Assembly: GCA_018222805.1 (NCBI GenBank)
Contig: JAAEZQ010000005.1
Coordinates: 95,368-159,367, forward strand
Length of the DNA stretch: 64,000 bases
Direction of reading: 5' to 3'
Source: Vibrionaceae bacterium
Lineage (GTDB): Bacteria > Pseudomonadota > Gammaproteobacteria > Enterobacterales > Vibrionaceae
Shown here: piece by piece, positions 1-8,065 of the stretch
Layout of the letters: each line of letters begins with the position of its first letter
Position numbering within the stretch: the first letter of the stretch is position 1
Made by a program: the position numbers and the translations under genes
Notes under the pieces: generated by a model
What the model was told of the DNA's origin: nothing
Database searches by the model: none
Seen by the model: only the letters and a program-made list of their open reading frames with translations

Positions 1-939
1 ACAGCCCGACCTTCCGACACAGAGCCTAAACTAGAAAGTGACAGAGTCACAAGTTCTGATCTATTAAAACGCCGTGCGGCCTCCCCTCCATCTGAAATTC
101 AACAACGGCAATATGCATCACCAGCAGCAAGAAAAGCTGCGCATCTGTCAGGCATTGAACTGTCTACTCTCACTGGGAGTGGTCCAGATGGTGCGATTCT
201 CCTGCGAGACTTACCTAAATCCGCCGATGCGCCAACTCCGTCGCCTGCTGATAAAACAACCGCAGAACGACAAGACGTGTCACCGATGCGGCAAGCAATC
301 AGTGATGCCATGAGCCGCTCGAAAAAAGAGATCCCCCACTACTATCTTGCGTTGGACATTGACCTGACGAGAATACAAACCTGGTTAAAAGAACAGAATC
401 AACAGCGTGAACCAGAGCAACGGCTTTTGCTACCCGCCGTCATTCTTAATGCCATCGCGCGTCAACTTATCAAATTCCCTGATCTTAATGGCTTTTATCA
501 AGACGGTCACTTCACCCCTGCTACGGCGGTGAATCTTGGTAATACCATCAGCCTGCGAGAAGGCGGTTTGGTCATTCCGGGTATTCTCAATGCGGACCAG
601 TTATCCGTCGATCAAACCATGGAAGCCCTACGGGATTTAGCTGAGCGTAGCCGACGCGGGCGACTTCGCAGCTCCGAGATTAGCCAAACCACCATAACGG
701 TAACCAGTATAGGGGACCGAGGTGCCGACAGTATTACTGGTGTGATTTATCCACCTCAAGTAGCGATCATTGGACTTGGCCGCCAACGTCAGGCTCCGGT
801 AATCAAAGAGAACCAAATAGAGATTGGCGAAATAATGACTGTCACACTCGCCGCCGATCATCGCGTAAGTGACGGCGTCACTGGCGCTCGTTTTTTACAA
901 GCGCTGGCGAAGCAACTTCAACATCCGGAGGCTTTATGA
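1..939 (+). CDS. Dihydrolipoamide acyltransferase (2-oxoacid dehydrogenase E2), 5'-truncated by window edge
   Basis: Frame 1 is open from base 1. It encodes a peripheral subunit-binding domain (YASPAARKAAHLSGIELSTLTGSGPDGAILLRDL) followed by an E2 catalytic domain ending near AADHRVSDGVTGARFLQAL. The listed 277 start is internal. Confidence 0.88.
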   Translation, partial: TARPSDTEPKLESDRVTSSDLLKRRAASPPSEIQQRQYASPAARKAAHLSGIELSTLTGSGPDGAILLRDLPKSADAPTPSPADKTTAERQDVSPMRQAISDAMSRSKKEIPHYYLALDIDLTRIQTWLKEQNQQREPEQRLLLPAVILNAIARQLIKFPDLNGFYQDGHFTPATAVNLGNTISLREGGLVIPGILNADQLSVDQTMEALRDLAERSRRGRLRSSEISQTTITVTSIGDRGADSITGVIYPPQVAIIGLGRQRQAPVIKENQIEIGEIMTVTLAADHRVSDGVTGARFLQALAKQLQHPEAL

Positions 940-1181
940 GCGATATCAATATACCCACCACGATTTCCGACGCAATAAAACACATCGCACCGGAAATAGA
1001 AATGGACGAGATTGACCTTGATGAAGATCTGCGCGAAGAGTGCGATCTTGATTCTATGGACTTTCTTAATCTCCTTGCGTCTCTGAAAAAGAGTACCGGC
1101 GTCAGTATCCCGGAAGGAGACTACACCAAGGTACGCAGTTACAACCAATTAAAAAGCTATCTGCAAGAAAGGTGTCAATAA
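936..1181 (+). CDS. Acyl carrier protein
   Basis: 81 aa, acidic, with DLDSMDFLNLL phosphopantetheine-attachment motif; start overlaps the E2 stop (ATGA). Confidence 0.85.
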   Translation: MSDINIPTTISDAIKHIAPEIEMDEIDLDEDLREECDLDSMDFLNLLASLKKSTGVSIPEGDYTKVRSYNQLKSYLQERCQ

Positions 1182-1239
1182 GTGCTGTAGCGCCAATGAC
1201 GGCAGACAGAACCTTAAAACAGAATAAAGGACGCTGACT

Positions 1240-3654
1240 ATGTCTACACAAAACGCGCAACCGTTGATATATCGCTATCAACAGCTTCATACTACAGATG
1301 TCAGCCTCGTCGGAGGCAAAAATGCCAGTTTAGGTGAAATGCTCAGCCAACTTAGTGAAAGTGGTATTCGGGTGCCAGACGGCTTTGCCACCAGCGCACA
1401 GTTTTTCCGGGACTTTCTAGAGCAAAATGAACTGAACGATCCGATAGCCGGATTTCTGAGCCGAATGAATCGCGAAGAGATTAGTCTAGCTGAAGCCGGC
1501 AGAAACATACGCGCCTTGATTAGTCAGGCAAGCTTTACCTCGGAGCAAGAAAGCGCCATCTTAGATGCATACCACGCTTTATGCGAACAAATCGGCATGT
1601 CTTCAGCTTCCGTCGCCGTGCGTAGCTCCGCCACCGCAGAAGATCTCCCTGAAGCCAGTTTTGCTGGTCAGCAAGAAAGCTATCTGAATATTCGTGGTGA
1701 TCAACAAGTACTTGAAGCTTGTAAACAATGTTTCGCTTCCCTTTATACCGACCGAGCCATTGTTTATCGTCAAGAACAGGGCTTCGAACACCAACAAGTC
1801 GCTTTATCTGTTGGTGTCCAACAGATGATCGAATCACAATGCGCAGGGGTAATGTTCAGTCTGGATACCGAAAACGGATTCCCGGATGTTGTCATGATTA
1901 ATGGCAGTTGGGGCTTAGGTGAAACCATTGTTAAGGGCTCGGTCACTCCCGATCGCTTTATGGTCTATAAACCTTTGCTTAAGCAATCGGACAAACGCCC
2001 AATCATTGAAAAACAACTTGGCAACAAACTGGAAAAAATGCAGTTCAATGAACCGGGAAACGCCGATCAGCCAACCATTACCTTGCCAACCAGTAGCGAA
2101 GAGCGCAGTCAACTGGTACTTAATGATGATGAAATACTGCAACTGAGTAAATGGGCGGTAATCATAGAACGCCATTATGGCTGCCCTATGGACATGGAAT
2201 GGGCAAAAGACACTCATACCCAGCAATTGTTTATGGTTCAAGCTAGGCCAGAAACGGTGGAGTCCCACAAGGATGCCGCCCTGTTGGTCAACTACAAACT
2301 AGAAAAAACGAATGCGCCAGTGCTACTGGAAGGTGCGAGCGTTGGTAGTGCCGTTGCAATCGGCCAAACCTACACTGTACTGTCTCCAGATGACACCGAC
2401 TCCTTCCCTGAAGGTGCGATTCTGGTCACTGAACGCACCGACCCAGACTGGGTACCATTAATGCGCAAAGCAGCTGGTATCATCACTGACTCTGGCGGGC
2501 CAACCAGCCATGCAGCGATTGTCAGTCGTGAGCTTAAAGTTCCTGCGATTGTCGGCACCGAACACGCCACAGAGAAACTCCAATCAGGACAATTGGTGAC
2601 CCTTAGTTGTGCTCAAGGTGCGGTTGGTCAAGTTTACGAAGGAGAAGTCAACTACACCACTCAAGAGATCGATCTCAAAGCGTTGCCTTCGACTAAAACG
2701 AAAATCATGATCAACGCAGCCATGCCTGACGGTATTTTCCACTGGTGGCAACTGCCAACCGCCGGAATTGGTTTAACCCGTATCGAATTTATTATCTCCA
2801 GCCATATTGGGCTACACCCGATGGCGCTGTTACACCCAGAGCAAATCACCGATCCCGAGGTCGAAAGCGAAATTCGTTCACGGTGTGAAGGGTTTGACAC
2901 ACTGGCGGATTATTTTGTCGATAACCTTGCTCTTGGTGTCAGTAAAATAGCTGCAAGCCAGTATCCTAAACCAGTTATTGTGCGCATGTCTGACTTTAAA
3001 TCGAATGAATATCGTGGCTTACTTGGTGGGGATTTCTTTGAGCTTCATGAAGAGAATCCGATGCTGGGTTTACGCGGTGCCTCTCGTTATTACCATCCTC
3101 GTTACAAAGAAGCGTTTCAGCTTGAATGTAAGGCGATCTTAAAAGCAAGAGAAGAGATAGGATTCGATAACATCATCGTGATGATCCCGTTCTGTCGTAC
3201 CGTCAGTGAGGCCGACAAAGTGCTAGAAGTGATGGCAGAAGCTGGACTCAAACGAGGAGAAAACGGGCTGCAAGTCTATGTAATGTGTGAGATTCCGTCA
3301 AATGTCATTCTCGCTGAGCGATTTGCGCAGCGATTTGATGGTTTCTCTATCGGTAGTAACGACTTAACTCAATTAGTGCTAGGGATTGACCGCGACTCAG
3401 CAGAACTTAAACCAATGTTTGATGCACGAGATGACGCAGTCAAAAGCCTGATTGAGCAAGTAATACGTGTCGCACATAGTAAAGGATGTAAAGTCGGTAT
3501 TTGTGGGCAAGCGCCATCGGATCACCCTGAATTTGCTGAATTTCTTGTATCTTGCGGCATCGATTCAATTTCACTCAACCCAGATTCATTCGCCAAAGGC
3601 TGCACTGTCGTAGCGAAAGCAGAGAAAGAAATCTCTCAATCCAACAAACCTTAA
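1240..3654 (+). CDS. Phosphoenolpyruvate synthase / PEP-utilizing enzyme family
   Basis: 804 aa; N-terminal LVGGKNASLGEM and AVRSSATAEDLPEASFAGQQESYLN, phosphohistidine region GGPTSHAAIVSRELKVPAIVGT, C-terminal FSIGSNDLTQLVLGIDRDS. Confidence 0.88.
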   Translation: MSTQNAQPLIYRYQQLHTTDVSLVGGKNASLGEMLSQLSESGIRVPDGFATSAQFFRDFLEQNELNDPIAGFLSRMNREEISLAEAGRNIRALISQASFTSEQESAILDAYHALCEQIGMSSASVAVRSSATAEDLPEASFAGQQESYLNIRGDQQVLEACKQCFASLYTDRAIVYRQEQGFEHQQVALSVGVQQMIESQCAGVMFSLDTENGFPDVVMINGSWGLGETIVKGSVTPDRFMVYKPLLKQSDKRPIIEKQLGNKLEKMQFNEPGNADQPTITLPTSSEERSQLVLNDDEILQLSKWAVIIERHYGCPMDMEWAKDTHTQQLFMVQARPETVESHKDAALLVNYKLEKTNAPVLLEGASVGSAVAIGQTYTVLSPDDTDSFPEGAILVTERTDPDWVPLMRKAAGIITDSGGPTSHAAIVSRELKVPAIVGTEHATEKLQSGQLVTLSCAQGAVGQVYEGEVNYTTQEIDLKALPSTKTKIMINAAMPDGIFHWWQLPTAGIGLTRIEFIISSHIGLHPMALLHPEQITDPEVESEIRSRCEGFDTLADYFVDNLALGVSKIAASQYPKPVIVRMSDFKSNEYRGLLGGDFFELHEENPMLGLRGASRYYHPRYKEAFQLECKAILKAREEIGFDNIIVMIPFCRTVSEADKVLEVMAEAGLKRGENGLQVYVMCEIPSNVILAERFAQRFDGFSIGSNDLTQLVLGIDRDSAELKPMFDARDDAVKSLIEQVIRVAHSKGCKVGICGQAPSDHPEFAEFLVSCGIDSISLNPDSFAKGCTVVAKAEKEISQSNKP

Positions 3655-3671
3655 CGCTACCCTAACCAACA

Positions 3672-4496
3672 CTATACGGTTAAAAACTCCCCTACCTCGG
3701 CCCAACGCAATGTTGGGCCATGAGTACAAACATAATGATTCTTCAGATAGCAATGTCCGCATAACCCCACTGCACAGTGCATTCTTCTCTCAACAGACAA
3801 ATAAATATCTTTAGCATCAATGCCGAAGGAAACCAGATACTCACTTACCACGCGCATCATCGCCTCTGGCCCAGCAACCAATACACAATCTGGCTGCTCA
3901 CCGAATGAATGCAGTACTTTAGGTAAAACACCTATTGCTGTACCGGGATAGTAATCTTGTTCATCCAGTCCGGTGATATCTTCAACGACATTGAATATCG
4001 GAATGCAGTGTTTCCAATGCTCTCGTTCCGGTTCCAGTAACAAGGTTTGCTTATTACGCGCAGCATAAACCACTTCCAACTGAGCATAACTTTGCTGATC
4101 GATAAGTTCTTCAATAACGCTAATCAATGGTGCGAGGCCACACCCTCCACCTATGACTAAAATCTTCTTATCCACCAGTTCACTAACCTGCCAGCCATGG
4201 CCAAAAGGCCCACGAGCCCCTAATATCGCTCCGCGTTCTTTGGTAAACAAAGCCTGTGTGACAGCGCCCATTTTGCGTACTAGCGCTCTAAAGTTACCTG
4301 ACTCGTCAGGCAACTGAGTAAAGGTAAACGGCGCTTCGCCCACACCGGGAACACAAAGCATGAAAAACTGGCCACTTTGAGTTTTCATCCATTTTGGGTC
4401 CAACTCTAGTAACCGAAATTTGTAATGGCGGGTGTCTTCTCCATCATCTAAAAAATCAATAATTTCGATACTGTCCGGGGTGAGGTTAAACATCAT
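3672..4496 (-). CDS. FAD/NAD(P)- and 2Fe-2S-binding oxidoreductase subunit (hydrogenase gamma / AsrB-like)
   Basis: 274 aa; flavin/NAD reductase motifs (GARGPFGHGW, VIGGGCGLAPLISVIEEL) and C-terminal CAVGLCGHCYLKNHYVC cluster motif. Confidence 0.82.
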   Translation of the reverse strand: MMFNLTPDSIEIIDFLDDGEDTRHYKFRLLELDPKWMKTQSGQFFMLCVPGVGEAPFTFTQLPDESGNFRALVRKMGAVTQALFTKERGAILGARGPFGHGWQVSELVDKKILVIGGGCGLAPLISVIEELIDQQSYAQLEVVYAARNKQTLLLEPEREHWKHCIPIFNVVEDITGLDEQDYYPGTAIGVLPKVLHSFGEQPDCVLVAGPEAMMRVVSEYLVSFGIDAKDIYLSVERRMHCAVGLCGHCYLKNHYVCTHGPTLRWAEVGEFLTV

Positions 4497-5538
4497 CGGC
4501 TATCCTTTTCATTAATGAATGTACGCCAATAACTCCAGGGCACGTCTGCTCACATCGTCCACAGCCCACACAGCCATAACGTCCAAACTCAGGTACAAAA
4601 TCAATACTGAATTTGTGATACCAAAAGCGCTCTAGCCTTTTCGCATCTTCCTTAGTGGGATTGTGAAAACTGGCTTCACGCTGGAAACTTTCATATAAAC
4701 AGGAGTCCCAAAACCTGACTTGAGAAACATTGACGTTTTGAGAAACATGGGCATCTTCAGAACCTTTATTATCAGTCATCGAACGAGTACCAAAGCAAGA
4801 GCACGTTGGGCACAGCGTCGTACACCCAGAACACCCCAAACACTGAACGCCCACTTGTTGCCAAAACTCATCTGTCAGCCTTCCTTCGCTTACTTTCTCG
4901 ATGCCTTCGATAAGATAACGGTCATCAGGGAAAGCCTGCTCACAATGCGCGATATTTTGCCAGCGCATGCTCCGATGGTGAGTCGATGCCACTTTAAGAT
5001 CTAATCCTTGTAAAGATTCTTCTCCCAACTTCGACAATGCCACCAACAGCCAGAACTCTTCATCCAATGGGTGAAGCACTAAATCCGCCGTTTCATCGCG
5101 CACACTTGGCCCTGCATTAACAGTAGGACAGAAGCCGTGCTTACAGGGTTGAGTGCAATCTACACCGACCAACAATGCTTGCTTCCGGCGCGCTTGATAG
5201 TAGGGGTCTTGTTCAAAGAACTCGTCTTGATAACGAATCGCGACCAAATCACAGCTTTGCACACCAAACAAAACAAACGGTTCCACGTTTGGCAGTGTCT
5301 CTTTAAAAAACTTCCCATCAAACACGTACATTGGCTCGTTTTCAGTGAAGAAGAACCCCTTGGCCGAATGAGTCGGTATTTGATTAATAAAAGGCGGTAG
5401 GTCTTGTGCGAGCACTTGCTGCCAATAATAATCCTCGGTCCCCTGATCACTATTTGCAACGATCTGATAAAGCGCTCGACTCTGTAGTAAGTGCATTCTC
5501 AGTTCATCTAAAGAATCTAACAGATAAGTCTTAGTCAT
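4486..5538 (-). CDS. 4Fe-4S dicluster electron-transfer subunit (hydrogenase beta / AsrA-like)
   Basis: Cys motifs CLGCSGCTTLCPTCSC and CVGCGRCEQTCPG. Start chosen at MTKTYLLD (5538) rather than 5562. Confidence 0.8.
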   Translation of the reverse strand: MTKTYLLDSLDELRMHLLQSRALYQIVANSDQGTEDYYWQQVLAQDLPPFINQIPTHSAKGFFFTENEPMYVFDGKFFKETLPNVEPFVLFGVQSCDLVAIRYQDEFFEQDPYYQARRKQALLVGVDCTQPCKHGFCPTVNAGPSVRDETADLVLHPLDEEFWLLVALSKLGEESLQGLDLKVASTHHRSMRWQNIAHCEQAFPDDRYLIEGIEKVSEGRLTDEFWQQVGVQCLGCSGCTTLCPTCSCFGTRSMTDNKGSEDAHVSQNVNVSQVRFWDSCLYESFQREASFHNPTKEDAKRLERFWYHKFSIDFVPEFGRYGCVGCGRCEQTCPGVIGVHSLMKRIADDV

Positions 5539-7727
5539 TTTCCTTCCCCCGGTCTTTCCCAAGGTGCGAGTGGTTTATGCCCGACGGGTAACAACTCAAC
5601 CTCAACGGCGCAGGCTTTTAATTCTGGCATTTTAGTGACTGGATCTTGCGCAGTATTGGTAAGCTGATTCGATGGTGCTTCTTTGAAATGATAGGGCATG
5701 CTCACCACGCCAGGAGGGACATCATCGGTAATCATAGCCCTTGTTTCTATGTAGCCACGTCTTGAGCGAACGCTGATCGGGCTATATAGAGAAATGCCCA
5801 GGAGGTACGCATCCTTAGGGTTAATAAACAAAATACCCGGGGGGATTTCTCGCTCCAACAAGGGGGATTTACGTGTCATGGAGCCACAGCCATAATGGAA
5901 ATGTAGCCGATTGGTAGTCAACAGCAGTGGAAAGTCAGAGTCGGTTGGCTCATCAATTGGTACGTATTTTACTGGTGTCAAACGCGCTCGTCCGATAGGA
6001 AACTCTTTTTCATGAAGAACAGCAGTGCCTTCAGGCGCATCGTCGTTACATGGCCACTGTAGGCCGTAATTCTTATCCAGCTTCGCGTAGCTCATCCCTT
6101 GGTACGCAGGTGTAATAGCTGCCATCTCATCGAACACTTCTTCACTATTACGCCAACTTAGTGCATTACTGCCCATTTTTTTTGCCAGTGCTTGCAACCA
6201 CTGCCAGTCCGCCATGGCTTCGCCAATGGGTCGCATGGCAGGATTAATATGCTGAACGCGACGCTCACAATTGGTAAATGTCCCCGACTTCTCTGCAAAC
6301 GAGGCTGCAGGCAGAATATAGTCAGCAAGTTTTGCAGTCTCTGTCATGGTAAGTTCGGCAACCACCAGTAAATCCAATGATTTGTAGGCTTGTCGAACGT
6401 GGTTTTGGTCGGGGTCGGTTACCACGGGGTCTTCACCAAAAAGAATCTGAGCCCGAAAATGTCCCGCTAACGCTGCTTTGGTCATACCCAATGAGGTTAA
6501 ACCCGGTCTCAATGCTACATCGCAATCCCAGTGGTCAGAAAAGCGTAGCTGCATAACACTATCTTCCACAGACTGATAGCCTGGGTAGACATTCGGTAAA
6601 CAACCCATATCACAAGCGCCCTGAACATTATTTTGTCCGCGTAATGGATTAATACCTGTGCCCGACTTGCCTATGTGTCCGCAAACCAGAGCCAAATCCG
6701 CTAACGCAATCACATTGGACGTGCCACTAACAAACTGAGTAATCCCCATGCCGTACATAATCATCGCTTTGTCTGCCTGGCTATAATATTGCGCGGCCTG
6801 ACGGATCAGATTCGCCTCAACGCCGGTCGTACTCTCCACCGACTCAGGAGTGACACGTTCTACCTGAGTTGATAGTGCTTCAAAGCCCTCACAACGATTT
6901 GCAATAAAGTCCTCGTCATGCCAGTGATTACTTAAAATTACATGAATCATGGCATTAATGAGTGCAATGTTCGTTCCTGGAGTTAGTTTCAAATGCAAAT
7001 CTGCTATCTTGGCTAAACGTGTGACTCTGGGATCTATTACGATTAACTTCGCCCCGGCCAGTTTGGCACTCATCACCTGCCCGCCGAGTACACTGTGGTT
7101 TTCTGTGGGGTCAGCCCCGATCACCACGATCACTTCCGCCTCAAATAGATCTTTGATGCTGTTGGTCATAGCGCCCGAGCCAAGAACTTGCTGTAAACCT
7201 GCGACAGTCGGGCTATGACAAATACGGGCACAATGGTCTATGTTATTGGTGCCTAATACCGCGCGAGCAAATTTCTGAGCCGCGTAATTGTCTTCATTGG
7301 TCGCACGGGCACTGCTGATAACCCCAGTAGCGTCAGAGCCAAACTCATCAATAATACCAAGTAGAGATGAACTGATTTCCTCAAGCGCCTCATCCCAGCT
7401 TATGGGGACGAACTTATCCTTATTGCGCTTTAGTGGTTGAGTAATTCGATTTTCAGGTGAAATGGCATAAAGACTACTCCAACCTTTCTCACACAGTTTT
7501 CCTTGACTAATCGGATGAGCATTTAATGGGCTAATTCCACATACTTGACCATGCGCATCGCAAGTCAGAACTAAGCCACAACCGACCCCACAGAAAGGGC
7601 ACACCGTTTGAGTGGGATGATCTCGCACGGTGCTATGGTTGAGTAGTGGTACCGAAGGCGTCGAGTCTTCGCCTATGAGAAAGGGAAGATCAGGGGCTTT
7701 TGATACGTTTTTCTGTCGAGAGCTCAT
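5535..7727 (-). CDS. Formate dehydrogenase-type molybdopterin oxidoreductase, catalytic subunit
   Basis: 730 aa; N-terminal CPFCGVGCGL...LCEKGW 4Fe-4S motif, active-site RICHSPTVAGLQQVLGSGAMTNS (Cys in place of Sec), C-terminal molydopterin-dinucleotide-binding domain. Confidence 0.87.
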   Translation of the reverse strand: MSSRQKNVSKAPDLPFLIGEDSTPSVPLLNHSTVRDHPTQTVCPFCGVGCGLVLTCDAHGQVCGISPLNAHPISQGKLCEKGWSSLYAISPENRITQPLKRNKDKFVPISWDEALEEISSSLLGIIDEFGSDATGVISSARATNEDNYAAQKFARAVLGTNNIDHCARICHSPTVAGLQQVLGSGAMTNSIKDLFEAEVIVVIGADPTENHSVLGGQVMSAKLAGAKLIVIDPRVTRLAKIADLHLKLTPGTNIALINAMIHVILSNHWHDEDFIANRCEGFEALSTQVERVTPESVESTTGVEANLIRQAAQYYSQADKAMIMYGMGITQFVSGTSNVIALADLALVCGHIGKSGTGINPLRGQNNVQGACDMGCLPNVYPGYQSVEDSVMQLRFSDHWDCDVALRPGLTSLGMTKAALAGHFRAQILFGEDPVVTDPDQNHVRQAYKSLDLLVVAELTMTETAKLADYILPAASFAEKSGTFTNCERRVQHINPAMRPIGEAMADWQWLQALAKKMGSNALSWRNSEEVFDEMAAITPAYQGMSYAKLDKNYGLQWPCNDDAPEGTAVLHEKEFPIGRARLTPVKYVPIDEPTDSDFPLLLTTNRLHFHYGCGSMTRKSPLLEREIPPGILFINPKDAYLLGISLYSPISVRSRRGYIETRAMITDDVPPGVVSMPYHFKEAPSNQLTNTAQDPVTKMPELKACAVEVELLPVGHKPLAPWERPGEGK

Positions 7728-8065
7728 AGCCTTAACCTTGCTACATGAACCTAGCTAAATTATAGCAGTCTCTTGTTATTCGTTAGGTTCGAACTATAAG
7801 AGGCGAGAGTCTTTTAAAGCACAACTTGGCGATAAGTTATCGAATAATCCATAAATGCACGATCTTACCAATAAAGCCCCACACCAACCCTTAAGCGAAC
7901 TCCCTACTACCGTAGTTGCTTCAAATGATTTCCAGAATCAGGATTCAGCACCCATTCAATACATAAGTACATGGAAAGTGACGAAGCGTGTCACGCTCCG
8001 AGCTTTTATTTGGTTCTATAATGAACAATCGATGAGCATACATGCGATCATCAGGAGGCTTGTAC

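Noticed and set aside
6949-7218. 89-aa ORF antisense to the formate dehydrogenase gene
   Set aside because: Lies wholly within a strong CDS; no family features.
7100-7260. Selenocysteine in the formate dehydrogenase
   Set aside because: The active-site codon encodes Cys (RICHSP); no in-frame TGA.
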